A stretch of 64,000 nucleotides of DNA from Streptomyces malaysiense. Its GTDB lineage: Bacteria; Actinomycetota; Actinomycetes; Streptomycetales; Streptomycetaceae. Positions 39,001 to 48,028 of this stretch are shown here, one piece after another. Numbering within the stretch: the first letter of the stretch is position 1; every line of letters begins with the position of its first letter. The notes beneath the pieces were generated by a model. It had not been told where the DNA came from, ran no database searches, and saw only the letters and a program-made list of their open reading frames with translations. The stretch spans positions 34,793 through 98,792 of the forward strand of contig NZ_LBDA02000020.1 of the NCBI RefSeq assembly GCF_000980885.2, written 5' to 3'. Both the position numbers and the translations under genes were made by a program.

Positions 39001-40109
39001 CGGGCCGCCTCGACAGCGGTGGCCGCCCGGCCGTGTGCGGCGCGGATCGCCTCTCCGATGGCCCGCTGCGACACGACACCCACGGCGCGCCCCTCCCCGT
39101 CCACCGCGACCGCCCATCCGGTCGGGGACAGCACGGCCCCGTCCAGGGCGGTGCGCAGCGAGTCGGTGCCGGGCCGGAACGGCCGCCCGTGGTCCAGGAG
39201 TCGGTCCCGTTCGAGCGGCACACCGGGCTCGGCCCAGCCGAGCGGCCGTCCCTCGGCGTCGGTGACCAGGAGGTAGGGCGCGTCGGCGCCGGCGGCGAGC
39301 CGCTCGGCGTCCGCGTCGAGCGGGACGAGCGGCCCGGTCGCCAGCTCCAGTGCGTCGGCGGGGAAGAAGGACAGCCGCCGGATGCCCCGGTCGGCGCCGA
39401 GGAAGTCCTCCACGAAGGCGTCGGCGGGTGCGCTGAGCAGCTCGGCCGGCGGGGCGAACTGGGCCAGCCGGCCGCCCTCGCGCAGTACGGCGACCATGGT
39501 GCCCAGTTTGATCGCCTCATCGATGTCGTGCGTGACGAAGACGATCGTCTTGCCCAACTCGTCCTGGATCCGCAGCAGTTCGTCCTGGAGCCCCTTGCGG
39601 ACCACGGGGTCGACGGCGGAGAACGGCTCGTCCATCAGCAGCACCGGTGGATCGGCGGCGAGTGCGCGGGCCACCCCGACGCGCTGCTGCTGCCCGCCGG
39701 AGAGCTGGTACGGATAGCGCTTGGCCAGCGAGCCGTCGAGGCCGACCCGCTCCATCAGCTCCGCGGCCCGTCCGCGCGCCTTCTGCTTGCTCCAGCCGAG
39801 CAGCCGGGGCACGGTGGCGATGTTGTCGAGGATGGTGCGGTGCTGGAAGAGCCCCGCGTTCTGGATGACGTAACCCATCGAACGCCGCAGGGAGTCGACC
39901 GGCTGCTGCCGGATGTCCGCGCCGTCCAGCAGGATGCCGCCCTCGGTGGGCTCCACCATCCGGTTGATCATCCGCAGGGTCGTCGTCTTGCCACAGCCGG
40001 AAGGCCCGACGAGGACGGTGATCGCGCGGTCCGGTATGTCCAGCGACAGCCGGTCGACCGCGACCGTCCCGTCGTCGTACCGCTTCGTGACTGCATCTAT
40101 CCGTATCAA
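38997..40109 (-). CDS. Osmoprotectant ABC transporter ATP-binding protein with CBS region
   Basis: 370 residues if begun at the TTG at 40107-40109, giving the start IRIDAVTKRYDDGTVAV usual for the family; AAGGG is 11 bases upstream. A GTG four codons earlier is possible. Walker A GPSGCGKTTT, signature LSGGQQQR and Walker B LLMDEPFSAVD are intact. The C-terminal 130 residues resemble paired CBS domains (PYLLVTDAEGRPLGW and AVAVDGEGRAVGVVSQ), which in OpuA/OpuC ATPases sense ionic strength. It heads the four-gene operon. Confidence 0.9.
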   Translation of the reverse strand: MIRIDAVTKRYDDGTVAVDRLSLDIPDRAITVLVGPSGCGKTTTLRMINRMVEPTEGGILLDGADIRQQPVDSLRRSMGYVIQNAGLFQHRTILDNIATVPRLLGWSKQKARGRAAELMERVGLDGSLAKRYPYQLSGGQQQRVGVARALAADPPVLLMDEPFSAVDPVVRKGLQDELLRIQDELGKTIVFVTHDIDEAIKLGTMVAVLREGGRLAQFAPPAELLSAPADAFVEDFLGADRGIRRLSFFPADALELATGPLVPLDADAERLAAGADAPYLLVTDAEGRPLGWAEPGVPLERDRLLDHGRPFRPGTDSLRTALDGAVLSPTGWAVAVDGEGRAVGVVSQRAIGEAIRAAHGRAATAVEAAR

Positions 40110-40178
40110 AACGGCGAACACCCTTCGGGTCTGACAGCTCTCCGCCCGCCCGCGGCCACGGCACGGCCGACGACGCGC

Positions 40179-40214
40179 GGGCCGTTGCCGCGAAAGTCTA
40201 GACGGCAACGGCCC
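40179..40214 (-). terminator. Terminator hairpin downstream of msrB
   Basis: GGGCCGTTGCCG (40179-40190) and CGGCAACGGCCC (40203-40214) are a perfect 12-bp stem with a 12-base loop, 27 bases past the msrB stop and before the osmoprotectant operon. Confidence 0.65.
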
Positions 40215-40240
40215 GGTCCATCCGGCCTGTTCGAGGCGGG

Positions 40241-40648
40241 TCAGCCCTCCTCGGGCGCCAGCCTCAGCGAGATCGAGTTGATGCAGTACCGCTGGTCGGT
40301 GGGGGTCGGATACCCCTCCCCCGCGAAGACATGCCCGAGGTGGGAGCCGCAGCGGGCGCAGCGCACCTCGGTGCGGACCATCCCGTGGGAGCGGTCCTCG
40401 ACCAGCTCCACGGCGTCGGTGTCCTTCGGGTCGAAGAAGGACGGCCAGCCGCAGTGCGAGGCGAACTTGGTCTCCGAGGTGAACAGCTCGGCCCCGCAGG
40501 CGCGGCAGGAGTAGACACCCTTGGCCGTGGTGTCCGTGTACTCACCGGTGAAGGCGGGCTCGGTCCCGGCCTGGCGCAGCACCGCGTACTCGTTCGGACT
40601 CAGCTCCGCGCGCCACTGCTCGTCCGGCTTCTCGATGTCGTACGACAT
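40241..40648 (-). CDS. msrB: Peptide-methionine (R)-S-oxide reductase MsrB
   Basis: 135 residues. The two zinc-binding CxxC pairs are CRACG and CARCG, the CGWPSF motif is intact and the active-site Cys is in RYCINSISL near the C-terminus. It reduces methionine R-sulfoxide in oxidised proteins, with thioredoxin as reductant. It lies 13 bases after murC on the same strand, so the two are co-transcribed, an arrangement usual in Streptomyces. Confidence 0.96.
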   Translation of the reverse strand: MSYDIEKPDEQWRAELSPNEYAVLRQAGTEPAFTGEYTDTTAKGVYSCRACGAELFTSETKFASHCGWPSFFDPKDTDAVELVEDRSHGMVRTEVRCARCGSHLGHVFAGEGYPTPTDQRYCINSISLRLAPEEG

Positions 40649-40661
40649 GGGTCTCAGCCCC

Positions 40662-42053
40662 TTACTGCTGCGACAGGCGGTCCAGGATCAGCGGGCCCAG
40701 GTCGGTCACATCACCCGCGCCCATGGTGAGAACGAGATCACCGGGCCCGGCCATTCCCGCGATCACGGCCGGGATCTCCGCCTTGTCGTGCACCGCGGTG
40801 ACCTCGGCGCCCGCGGCCCGCGCCGACTCGATGATCAGCTCGCTGGTCACACCCGGGATCGGGTCCTCGCGGGCCGGGTAGATGTCCAGGACCACCGAGG
40901 CGTCGGCGAGCGCCAGGGCCTGGCCCATCTCCTTGCCCAGCTCCTGTGTGCGGGAGAACAGGTGCGGCTGGAAGACGACGAGGATGCGGCCGCCGCCCGC
41001 GGCGGCCCGCATGGCCTCCAGGTCCGCGGTCATCTCGGTGGGGTGGTGGGCGTAGGAGTCGATCACCTGGACCCCGGCGGCCTCGCCCTTGAGCTGGAGG
41101 CGCCGCTTGACCCCGGTGTAGGCGGCGATCGCGGGCGCCAGCTCGGCGGCCGGGATGCCGAGCGCGGCACCGGCGGCGAGCGCGGCTACGGCGTTGAGCG
41201 CGTAGTGCCGGCCGGGCACGGAGACCGCGAAGGTCAGTTCCTCGCCGTCGATCACCGCGGTGACCAGGCTCTTCAGGCCCTGCGGGACGATGGCGGTGAC
41301 CCGCACGTCGGCGTCCGCGGCCTCGCCGTACGTCACCGTCCGCACCGATCCGGCCAGCCGCCGGGTCAGCTCGCGGGCGCCCTCGTGGTCGGCGGAGATC
41401 ACCAGGGTGCCGCCGGGCACGATCTTGCCGGCGAAGGTCTCGAAGGACTCGTAGATCTCGTCCATCGAGGCGTAGTTGGCGTGGTGGTCCAGCTCGACGT
41501 TGAGGACGATGGCGACCTCGGGCGCGTACTTGTGGAAGCTGCGGTCCGATTCGTCCGCCTCGGCGACGAAGATGTCGCCCGTGCCGTGCAGCGCGTTGGA
41601 GCCGGGCTCGTTCAGGTCGCCGCCGATGGCGTACGACGGCTTCAGGCCCAGCTCGCCGAGCGAGACGGCCAGCATCGAGGTGGTGGTCGTCTTGCCGTGG
41701 GTGCCCGCCACGGCGATCGGGCGCAGCCCCGTCATCAGCGCGGCCAGCGCGTCCGAGCGGTGCACGACCGGGATGCCCAGCTCGGCGGCGCGGGCCAGCT
41801 CCGGGTTGTCCTCGCGGATCGCCGAGGACACGACGACACAGCCGGCGTCGTCGGCGAGGTGCCCGGCGGCGTGCCCGAGGTGCACGGTGACCCCGAGCGC
41901 CCGCAGCGCCCGCGCGGTCGCCGAGTCCTTGGCGTCGCTGCCGGCGACCTCGGCCCCGCGCTGGGCGAGGATCTTCGCGATCCCCGACATCCCGGCGCCG
42001 CCGATGCCGATGAAGTGCGGTCGGTCCATGGCGGCAGGAAGGCCGGGTGCCAT
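40662..42053 (-). CDS. murC: UDP-N-acetylmuramate--L-alanine ligase MurC
   Basis: 463 residues from ATG at 42053; the MAPGLP..MDRPHF leader is shared with Streptomyces orthologues as I recall them. It has the MurC N-terminus FIGIGGAGMSGIA, the ATP-binding GTHGKTTTTSML, the ADESDRSF and LDHHANY segments and the C-terminal VVFQPHLFSRT domain. It adds L-alanine to UDP-MurNAc, the first peptide step of peptidoglycan synthesis in the cytoplasm. It is outside a dcw cluster, as is usual for this genus. Confidence 0.97.
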   Translation of the reverse strand: MAPGLPAAMDRPHFIGIGGAGMSGIAKILAQRGAEVAGSDAKDSATARALRALGVTVHLGHAAGHLADDAGCVVVSSAIREDNPELARAAELGIPVVHRSDALAALMTGLRPIAVAGTHGKTTTTSMLAVSLGELGLKPSYAIGGDLNEPGSNALHGTGDIFVAEADESDRSFHKYAPEVAIVLNVELDHHANYASMDEIYESFETFAGKIVPGGTLVISADHEGARELTRRLAGSVRTVTYGEAADADVRVTAIVPQGLKSLVTAVIDGEELTFAVSVPGRHYALNAVAALAAGAALGIPAAELAPAIAAYTGVKRRLQLKGEAAGVQVIDSYAHHPTEMTADLEAMRAAAGGGRILVVFQPHLFSRTQELGKEMGQALALADASVVLDIYPAREDPIPGVTSELIIESARAAGAEVTAVHDKAEIPAVIAGMAGPGDLVLTMGAGDVTDLGPLILDRLSQQ

Positions 42054-42177
42054 GCGTTTCTCCCCAGAGACGGTACGAGCCAGAGCGGGGCCTAGCCTAT
42101 GCGCTCGGCCCCCGCCTCCGTCGAAGCCCCTGCGCTTCGCCGTGGGAAAACGGCCGCGCGCCGCCGTGGGAGAGCGG

Positions 42178-42651
42178 CTACGCCTTGCTGTGGGAGAACA
42201 GCTTCAGCACCGGGACCCCCACCTTGTGCCGGGCCCGCGAGGCCCAGTCCCGGTGGAAGAACTCCTCCACGTAGTGCGGATCGGTGAGCACGATCACCTC
42301 GTCCGCGCCCACCTCCGCCACCATCGCCTTCAGCGCGTCCAGCGGATGGTCCTCGACCAGCCGCCCGTCCGCCGCGCTGCCCGAGGCCCGCAGGGCGGTG
42401 AGGGACACGTCCAGGGCCTGCCGGCCGACGCTGCGCGCGTCCTCTCCCTCCGGGGTCTCGTGCTCGCGCACCGCCTCGTCCAGTTCGCCGAGCGCGATGT
42501 CGTCGATGGCCCGCAGCAGGCGGTCCGCCTGGTCGCCGCGCGGCTGGAGAAGCACATGGAAGGCGACCGGCTCGTCGCCGTGCAACGTGGTGACGAACTC
42601 GACGTCCGCGGACGTCATTGCCTTCTCGATCATCAGAACGCTTGTGAACAC
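42178..42651 (-). CDS. Conserved actinobacterial protein, often mislabelled indole-3-glycerol phosphate synthase
   Basis: 157 residues from GTG at 42651, with GAGG 6 bases upstream. The fold appears alpha/beta, USP-like: VEFVTTLHGDEPVAFHVLLQP is a beta-strand and loop, ADEVIVLTDPHYVEEFFH comes near the C-terminus and is the family's most conserved part. I recall near-identical Streptomyces proteins labelled indole-3-glycerol phosphate synthase, but the TrpC barrel and its catalytic residues are absent and the length is far too short. Function unknown. It lies 124 bases upstream of murC. Confidence 0.78.
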   Translation of the reverse strand: MFTSVLMIEKAMTSADVEFVTTLHGDEPVAFHVLLQPRGDQADRLLRAIDDIALGELDEAVREHETPEGEDARSVGRQALDVSLTALRASGSAADGRLVEDHPLDALKAMVAEVGADEVIVLTDPHYVEEFFHRDWASRARHKVGVPVLKLFSHSKA

Positions 42652-42781
42652 CAAACGCCTCTTCTCCTCCGTGGGCCGTGGCCAGCCCCCTGCGGAAACC
42701 ATTTTCCCCCGCGCCTGCCCGGATACTGCGCGTCTAAGTGTGCCCGTCGCAGACCAAACGGAACGGTACATTCCGCCGATT

Positions 42782-43585
42782 TCAGGGCCGACGGTAACGA
42801 CTGAACAGAAATCCGTCCTCCTCCAGGAGGGACACGAGTTCGAATCGGTGCGGCACGGCGACCGACGGCCCCCCGGCGACGCGCGGCGCGCCCCCCGCGA
42901 CGAGCGTCGGCGAGAGGGTCAGGCACAGCTCGTCCAGCAGACCGGCGGCGATCAGCTGGCCGAGCAGCCGGGGCCCGCCCTCGGTGAGCAGCCGGTGGTG
43001 GCCGAGCCCGGCGAGGGCGCGTACGGCACGCTCGGGGTCGACGCCCGCCCCCTCGCCCGCGACGACCACCCGGGCGCCGGCCTTCTCGGCGGCGGCGACC
43101 TTCTCGGGCGCGGCCGCGGCGCCGGTGAGGATCAGCGTGGGCACCAGGGGCGAGGTGAACAGCGGGAGCGAGAAGTCCAGGTCCAGGCCGGCCGTGACGA
43201 CCGCGACGGCCGGTGCGGGGCCCTGGCCGGCCGCCGCCCGCGCCGCGGCGAACTCGGCCCGCGCGCGGGCCGGACGGTACCCCTCCTGCCGTACCGTTTC
43301 CGCACCGACGACCACGACATCCGCGAGCGCCCGCAGCGTGCCGAAGATCCGCATGTCGGTGGCGCCGGAGATGGGCTGGGAACGTCCGTCGTGCTCGGCG
43401 GCGCCGTCGAGCGAGGACACCATGTTGCCGCGCAGCCAGGGCCGCTTCGCCGGGTACGCGTAGGCGGCGGCCAGCTCGGCGAGGCTCCACTCGCGGTCGG
43501 CGGTCAGGGCGGCGCTCCCGCTCCCGCCGTCTTTGCCGGAGGTCCGGGCCGGTGTCTCGTCGGTCACAGGGAACAGGCGTCGCAT
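42782..43585 (-). CDS. RibD C-terminal (pyrimidine reductase) family protein
   Basis: 267 residues, ATG at 43585. The RibD_C/dihydrofolate-reductase-like fold is shown by the MVSSLDG(AAE) strand, ATDMRIFGTLRALADVVVVGAET and the LLTEGGPRLLGQLIAAGLLDEL segment that matches riboflavin reductases. The N-terminal deaminase domain is missing, so it is a stand-alone reductase. It may reduce a riboflavin-pathway intermediate or another carbonyl substrate with NADPH. It is divergent from the ZapE-type gene with only 37 bases between starts. Confidence 0.85.
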   Translation of the reverse strand: MRRLFPVTDETPARTSGKDGGSGSAALTADREWSLAELAAAYAYPAKRPWLRGNMVSSLDGAAEHDGRSQPISGATDMRIFGTLRALADVVVVGAETVRQEGYRPARARAEFAAARAAAGQGPAPAVAVVTAGLDLDFSLPLFTSPLVPTLILTGAAAAPEKVAAAEKAGARVVVAGEGAGVDPERAVRALAGLGHHRLLTEGGPRLLGQLIAAGLLDELCLTLSPTLVAGGAPRVAGGPSVAVPHRFELVSLLEEDGFLFSRYRRP

Positions 43586-43622
43586 GTCGTGCAGTGTGAC
43601 ACGGCGCTTAGCATGGTTGACC

Positions 43623-44726
43623 GTGTCGTCCTCCACCACCGCCCCCGGATCCAGCGCCCTGACCGAAGCGGGCCCCCTCTCCCTCTGCGAGCGCGAGCCG
43701 CACGTCCCCGCGGACCGGCTGGTCGCCGAGATGGTGCCGCCGCCACGCTTCGACTCGGTCCGCTTCTCGACGTACATACCGGACCCGAACCAGCCCAGCC
43801 AGACCGAGGCCGTCACGGCCCTGGAGGGCTTCGCGGCCGGGCTCGGCGGGGCGCACGCCTCCGGCGCGGGCCGGCGCGGCTTCCTCGGCTTCGGCCGCGC
43901 CAAGGCACCCAAGGCTCCGGCGGGCCCCCGCGGCGTCTACCTCGACGGCGGCTACGGCGTCGGCAAGACCCACCTGCTCGCCTCCCTGTGGCACGCCACC
44001 CCCGCCGAGCCCTCCCGCAAGGCGTTCGGCACCTTCGTGGAGCTGACCAACCTGGTCGGCGCCCTCGGCTTCCAGCAGACCGTGCGCACCCTGTCCGAGC
44101 ACCGGCTGCTGTGCATCGACGAGTTCGAGCTGGACGACCCGGGCGACACGGTGCTCGTCTCGACACTGCTCGGCAAGCTGGTCGAGGCCGGTGTCGCGCT
44201 CGCCGCCACCTCCAACACGCTGCCCGGCAAGCTGGGCGAGGGCCGGTTCGCGGCCGCCGACTTCCTGCGCGAGATCCAGGGCCTGTCCGCGCACTTCCGC
44301 GCCCTGCGCATCGACGGCGAGGACTACCGCCACCGGGGCCTGCCCGAGGCCCCGGCGCCGTTCACCGACGAGCAGGTGGCCAAGGCCGCGTACGCCACCG
44401 AGGGCGCCTCCCTCGACGACTTCCCGCACCTGCTGGACCACCTGGCCAAGGTGCACCCGAGCCGGTACGGCGCGCTGACCGACGGCCTGAGGGCGGTCTG
44501 CCTCACCGATGTGCGCCCGGTGCCGGACCAGTCGACGGCGTTGCGTCTGGTGGTGCTCGCGGACCGGCTCTACGACCGCGAGGTGCCGGTGATGGCGTCC
44601 GGGCTGCCGTTCGACAAGCTGTTCAGCGAGGAGATGCTGAACGGCGGCTACCGCAAGAAGTACTTCCGCGCGATATCCCGCCTCACCGCGCTCGCCCGGG
44701 ACGCGAAGGGGCTCGCCGGCTCCTGA
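43623..44726 (+). CDS. zapE: AFG1/ZapE family ATPase
   Basis: 367 residues from GTG at 43623. The family pattern is clear: FSTYIPDPNQPSQTEAV at the N-terminus, Walker A LDGGYGVGKTHLL near residue 110, Walker B LLCIDEFELDDPGDT near 164, sensor ATSNTLPGKLGEGRF and a C-terminal KKYFRAISRL. In E. coli the homologue ZapE acts on FtsZ rings; in actinobacteria its role is unproved. No Shine-Dalgarno sequence is visible and TAGCAT sits 8 bases before the GTG, so the message may be leaderless. The terminator at 44739-44771 follows. Confidence 0.87.
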   Translation: MSSSTTAPGSSALTEAGPLSLCEREPHVPADRLVAEMVPPPRFDSVRFSTYIPDPNQPSQTEAVTALEGFAAGLGGAHASGAGRRGFLGFGRAKAPKAPAGPRGVYLDGGYGVGKTHLLASLWHATPAEPSRKAFGTFVELTNLVGALGFQQTVRTLSEHRLLCIDEFELDDPGDTVLVSTLLGKLVEAGVALAATSNTLPGKLGEGRFAAADFLREIQGLSAHFRALRIDGEDYRHRGLPEAPAPFTDEQVAKAAYATEGASLDDFPHLLDHLAKVHPSRYGALTDGLRAVCLTDVRPVPDQSTALRLVVLADRLYDREVPVMASGLPFDKLFSEEMLNGGYRKKYFRAISRLTALARDAKGLAGS

Positions 44727-44738
44727 CCGGGGCTCCAT

Positions 44739-44771
44739 CCCCCCATAGGGTGAATTACCACCCTTGGGGGG
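44739..44771 (+). terminator. Terminator hairpin downstream of zapE
   Basis: CCCCCC at 44739-44744 through GGGTG at 44748-44752 pairs with CACCCT (44759-44764) to GGGGGG (44766-44771), a stem of about 13 bp with one bulged T and the loop AATTAC, followed by CTTTG. It starts 13 bases after the zapE stop. Confidence 0.7.
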
Positions 44772-44801
44772 CTTTGCCGCGCTAATGTCTTTCTTGACCT
44801 T

Positions 44802-44815
44802 CCATTGACCAATGG
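44802..44815. promoter_or_regulatory. Palindrome CCATTG-AC-CAATGG upstream of carbonic anhydrase
   Basis: A perfect 6-bp dyad with a 2-base centre, 33 bases before the carbonic anhydrase ATG, in an AT-richer stretch that also carries two TTGACC motifs (44794-44799 and 44805-44810). It looks like a promoter region with an operator. Confidence 0.45.
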
Positions 44816-44847
44816 TTGGCTCGCGCGAGAGGCATGGACGGCCCCCT

Positions 44848-45426
44848 ATGCAGCCCCTCATCGACAACGCCCGCAACTTCGGACACCGCCCCGAGGAGTT
44901 CGCCCGGCTCGCCGCCGGCCAGTCCCCGCAGGTCCTGTTCATCACCTGCTCCGACTCCCGGGTCGTCCCGGCCCTGATCACCGGCGCCCGCCCCGGCCAG
45001 CTGTTCGAGCTGCGCACAGCGGGCAACATCGTCCCGCCGCACACCTCCACCCACCCCACCAGCGAGGCCGCCACCATCGAGTACGCGGTGGAGGTGCTCG
45101 GCGTCCGGGACATCGTGGTCTGCGGCCACTCGCACTGCGGCGCGGTCGGCGCGCTGGTGCGGGGCGACGACCTGACCGCCGTACCGGCCGTGCGCGACTG
45201 GCTGGCGCACGCCGCGCCGCGCCCGTCCGGCGCGCCGGAGGATCCGGAGGTCGCCGAGGCCGTGCAGTGCCATGTGCTGACCCAGCTGCTGCGGCTGCGC
45301 TCCTACCCGTGCGTGGAGCGGGGACTCGCGGAGGGCCGGCTGGGGCTGCACGGCTGGTACTACGAGGTGCACACCGGCGCGGTGCGGGCCCACCGGGCGG
45401 AGACCGACACCTTCGAATCGCTCTGA
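44848..45426 (+). CDS. Beta-class carbonic anhydrase
   Basis: 192 residues from ATG at 44848 (MQPLIDNAR); an ATG at 44812 lies inside the palindrome region and is less likely. Zinc ligands are supplied by ITCSDSRVVP (Cys near residue 33 with the Asp-Arg dyad) and CGHSHCGAV (His and Cys near 92-95). It interconverts CO2 and bicarbonate in the cytoplasm, for carboxylases and pH balance. The FELRTAGNIVPP segment is also typical. Confidence 0.93.
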   Translation: MQPLIDNARNFGHRPEEFARLAAGQSPQVLFITCSDSRVVPALITGARPGQLFELRTAGNIVPPHTSTHPTSEAATIEYAVEVLGVRDIVVCGHSHCGAVGALVRGDDLTAVPAVRDWLAHAAPRPSGAPEDPEVAEAVQCHVLTQLLRLRSYPCVERGLAEGRLGLHGWYYEVHTGAVRAHRAETDTFESL

Positions 45427-45505
45427 TCCGTTCGGACCAAAAAAGGCATATCGTTGCATCAACGGATGAAATTAATGAATCAGACCTCTGTGTGAGGAGG
45501 TCGTC

Positions 45506-46513
45506 ATGGTCCCGGAGCTGACGGGGGCGATCGTCGCGCTGATCTGCGTCGCCCTGGTGTACATGGGGATGGCCGCCCGCGTCGTCAAGCAGTACGAACG
45601 CGGGGTGCTGTTCCGGCTCGGCCGGGTCGCCGGTGACGTACGGCCGCCGGGTCTCACGCTGATCATTCCCATCGTGGACCGGCTGGCGAAGGTCAACATG
45701 CAGATCGTCACGCTGCCCATCCCCGCCCAGGAGGGCATCACCCGCGACAACGTCACCGTGCGGGTGGACGCGGTCGTCTACTTCCGGGTGGTCGACGCGA
45801 CGAGCGCGCTGATCAAGGTCGAGGACTACAAGTTCGCCGTCTCGCAGATGGCGCAGACCTCGCTGCGCTCGATCATCGGCAAGAGCGACCTGGACGATCT
45901 GCTCTCCAACCGCGAGAAGCTCAACCAGGGTCTGGAGCTGATGATCGACAGCCCGGCCGTGGGCTGGGGCGTCCAGGTCGACCGGGTCGAGATCAAGGAC
46001 GTCTCGCTGCCCGACACGATGAAGCGGTCCATGGCCCGCCAGGCCGAGGCGGACCGGGAGCGCCGGGCCCGGATCATCAACGCCGACGCCGAGCTCCAGG
46101 CGTCCAAGAAGCTCGCCGAGGCCGCCCAGCAGATGTCCGGCACCCCGGCCGCGCTCCAGCTGCGCCTGCTCCAGACGGTGATGGCCGTCTCGGCGGAGAA
46201 GAACTCCACGCTGGTCCTGCCGATCCCGGTGGAGCTGCTGCACTTCCTGGAGCGGGGCAACCGGGACGACGCGCCCGCCGCCGGCGGTGCGGCGCACCGG
46301 GCCCCCGAGCCGGGCCCCAAGGAGATCGCCCCTCAGGAGTCGGCCTCCGCGACCGCCCCCGAGGAGACCGCCACGAACGGCGGCCGGACACGGACCCCGG
46401 ACCTCGCCCCCGACCGGGCACCGGGCCCGGACCTCAACGGCGCACCAGGCCCCGGCCCCGAGATCGGCCGCCACCTCGCGCCGAACCCCGGCACGGGCCC
46501 CCGCCCCGACTAG
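45506..46513 (+). CDS. Slipin (SPFH/band 7) membrane protein
   Basis: 335 residues, ATG at 45506 after GAGGAGG. One N-terminal membrane helix (about residues 5-25), then the SPFH domain: RGVLFRLGRVAGDVRPPGLTL, NVTVRVDAVVYFRVVD and the coiled, Ala/Glu-rich RQAEADRERRARIINADAELQ segment that mediates assembly. The last 85 residues are Pro-, Gly- and Ala-rich and probably disordered. Slipins oligomerise in membranes and scaffold or shield other proteins, often FtsH or NfeD partners; no nfeD gene is adjacent. The leader (45427-45505) is AT-rich with a 7-bp dyad ATCCGTT...AACGGAT. Confidence 0.92.
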   Translation: MVPELTGAIVALICVALVYMGMAARVVKQYERGVLFRLGRVAGDVRPPGLTLIIPIVDRLAKVNMQIVTLPIPAQEGITRDNVTVRVDAVVYFRVVDATSALIKVEDYKFAVSQMAQTSLRSIIGKSDLDDLLSNREKLNQGLELMIDSPAVGWGVQVDRVEIKDVSLPDTMKRSMARQAEADRERRARIINADAELQASKKLAEAAQQMSGTPAALQLRLLQTVMAVSAEKNSTLVLPIPVELLHFLERGNRDDAPAAGGAAHRAPEPGPKEIAPQESASATAPEETATNGGRTRTPDLAPDRAPGPDLNGAPGPGPEIGRHLAPNPGTGPRPD

Positions 46514-46523
46514 ATTGCCGGGC

Positions 46524-47114
46524 ATGCGCAGAAGCCTGGCGATCGCGGCGGTCGCCCTGACCGCCGCCACGGGCTGCGGAGGCGGCACCGGCGACGCGTC
46601 CGGTGCCGCCTCCCCGGCACGCACGGCAAGGACCCCGGCCGCACCCGCCGCCCGCCACCTCACGGTGACGAGCACGGCGTACCCCGACGGCGGCACCGTC
46701 CCCCGCCGCTTCACCTGCGACGGCGCGGACGTCTCACCCCCGCTCGCCTTCTCCGGGGTGCCCGCGGGCACCCGCTCCCTGGCCGTGACGGTGCGGGACC
46801 TCGACGCGCCGGGCGGTACGTTCACCCACTGGCTGATCTGGGACATCGACGCCGGCACCCGCCGGCTGTCCGCCGGGGCGCACCCGCGGGGCGCCGTCGA
46901 GGGCCGCAACGGCTTCGGGAGGACCGGCTACGGCGGCCCCTGCCCGCCGCACGGGGACCACCCGCACCACTACGTCCTCACCGTCTACGCGGCCGACCGC
47001 CGCCCGCCGCTCTCCCCCGCGGCGTCCGCCGGCGCCTCCCCCGACGACCTGCGGCGCGCCCTGTCCGGCCACACCCTCGCCACGGGCACCCTGACCGGCC
47101 GCTACGGCCGCTGA
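46524..47114 (+). CDS. YbhB/YbcL-type PEBP lipoprotein
   Basis: 196 residues, ATG at 46524, 10 bases after the slipin stop. A lipoprotein signal ends in the box AATGC (Cys near residue 18), then a Ser/Thr/Pro-rich linker. The phosphatidylethanolamine-binding fold shows as FTCDGADVSPPLAFSGVP, RDLDAPGGTFTHWLIWDI (the ligand-site Asp and His) and GYGGPCPPHGDHPHHY. Bacterial members may bind anionic ligands; their role is unclear. Its closeness to the slipin gene suggests a shared transcript and envelope location. Confidence 0.9.
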   Translation: MRRSLAIAAVALTAATGCGGGTGDASGAASPARTARTPAAPAARHLTVTSTAYPDGGTVPRRFTCDGADVSPPLAFSGVPAGTRSLAVTVRDLDAPGGTFTHWLIWDIDAGTRRLSAGAHPRGAVEGRNGFGRTGYGGPCPPHGDHPHHYVLTVYAADRRPPLSPAASAGASPDDLRRALSGHTLATGTLTGRYGR

Positions 47115-47185
47115 GCCGCTTTGGGCAGGCGTGTCCGGGGCCGGGCGGCGCACCATCGAAGGACTCCGAGCCGGAAGGGACGCCC

Positions 47186-48028
47186 GTGCCGAAACGAGAT
47201 CTGCGGGAACTGCTGCGCCTCCCGGCGGGCGGGAGCGTCGACCTGGCCGCGCACGACCCGGCGGCCACGCCGGGCGCCCCCGGCGGCAAGACCGCCGTGC
47301 TCGCCGACGCCGAGCGCATGGGCGGGGAACTGGCCGGGCTCCAGGAACGGCTGTGGGCGGCGGGCACCGCGGGCGACCGGCGCCGGGTCCTGCTGGTGCT
47401 CCAGGGGATGGACACCAGCGGCAAGGGCGGCACGGTCAAGCATGTGATCGGCCACCTCAACCCCTCGGGCTGCCGTATCCGCGCCTTCAAGGCGCCCACC
47501 GCCGAGGAGCTGCGGCACGACTTCCTGTGGCGGGTGCGGCGGGCGCTCCCGGAGCCCGGTGAGATCGGCATCTTCGACCGCTCGCACTACGAGGACGTCC
47601 TGGTCGCCCGCGTCCGACAGCTGGTCCCGCCCGCCGCCGTCGGCGGCCGCTACGGCCGGATCAACGACTTCGAGCGCGCCCTCGCCGAGGACGGCGTGAC
47701 CGTGGTCAAGTGCTTCCTCCATCTGTCCTACGAGGAGCAGCGCCGCCGGCTGCTGCGCCGCCTCGACCGCCCGGACAAGCGCTGGAAGTTCGCGCCCTCC
47801 GACATCGACGAGCGCGCCCTGTGGCCCGCCTACCAGGAGGCGTACGAGCTGGCACTGGAACACTGCGCCACCCCGCCCTGGTACGTGGTCCCCGCCGATC
47901 ACAAGTGGTACCGGAACTGGGCCGTCGGCCGTCTGCTCCTCGAACACCTGCGGGAACTGGATCCCGAGTACCCGCGGTTCCCGTTCGATCTGGCCGAGTG
48001 CCGCGAGCGGCTGCTGAGGGAGACGTGA
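47186..48028 (+). CDS. ppk2: Polyphosphate kinase 2 family protein
   Basis: 280 residues, GTG at 47186. Walker A is GMDTSGKGGT near residue 75, the lid and Walker B region is IFDRSHYEDVLVARV near residue 131, and the C-terminal WYVVPADHKWYRNWAV is the typical end. The chain is closest in pattern to short single-domain PPK2 proteins (class I or III), which transfer phosphate between polyphosphate and nucleoside mono- or diphosphates. Which nucleotide is used cannot be read from the sequence. It has no partner gene nearby. Confidence 0.93.
   Translation: MPKRDLRELLRLPAGGSVDLAAHDPAATPGAPGGKTAVLADAERMGGELAGLQERLWAAGTAGDRRRVLLVLQGMDTSGKGGTVKHVIGHLNPSGCRIRAFKAPTAEELRHDFLWRVRRALPEPGEIGIFDRSHYEDVLVARVRQLVPPAAVGGRYGRINDFERALAEDGVTVVKCFLHLSYEEQRRRLLRRLDRPDKRWKFAPSDIDERALWPAYQEAYELALEHCATPPWYVVPADHKWYRNWAVGRLLLEHLRELDPEYPRFPFDLAECRERLLRET

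Noticed and set aside
42178..42651. Label indole-3-glycerol phosphate synthase
   Set aside because: Too short for TrpC, no barrel, none of its catalytic residues; the label appears to be a copied database error.
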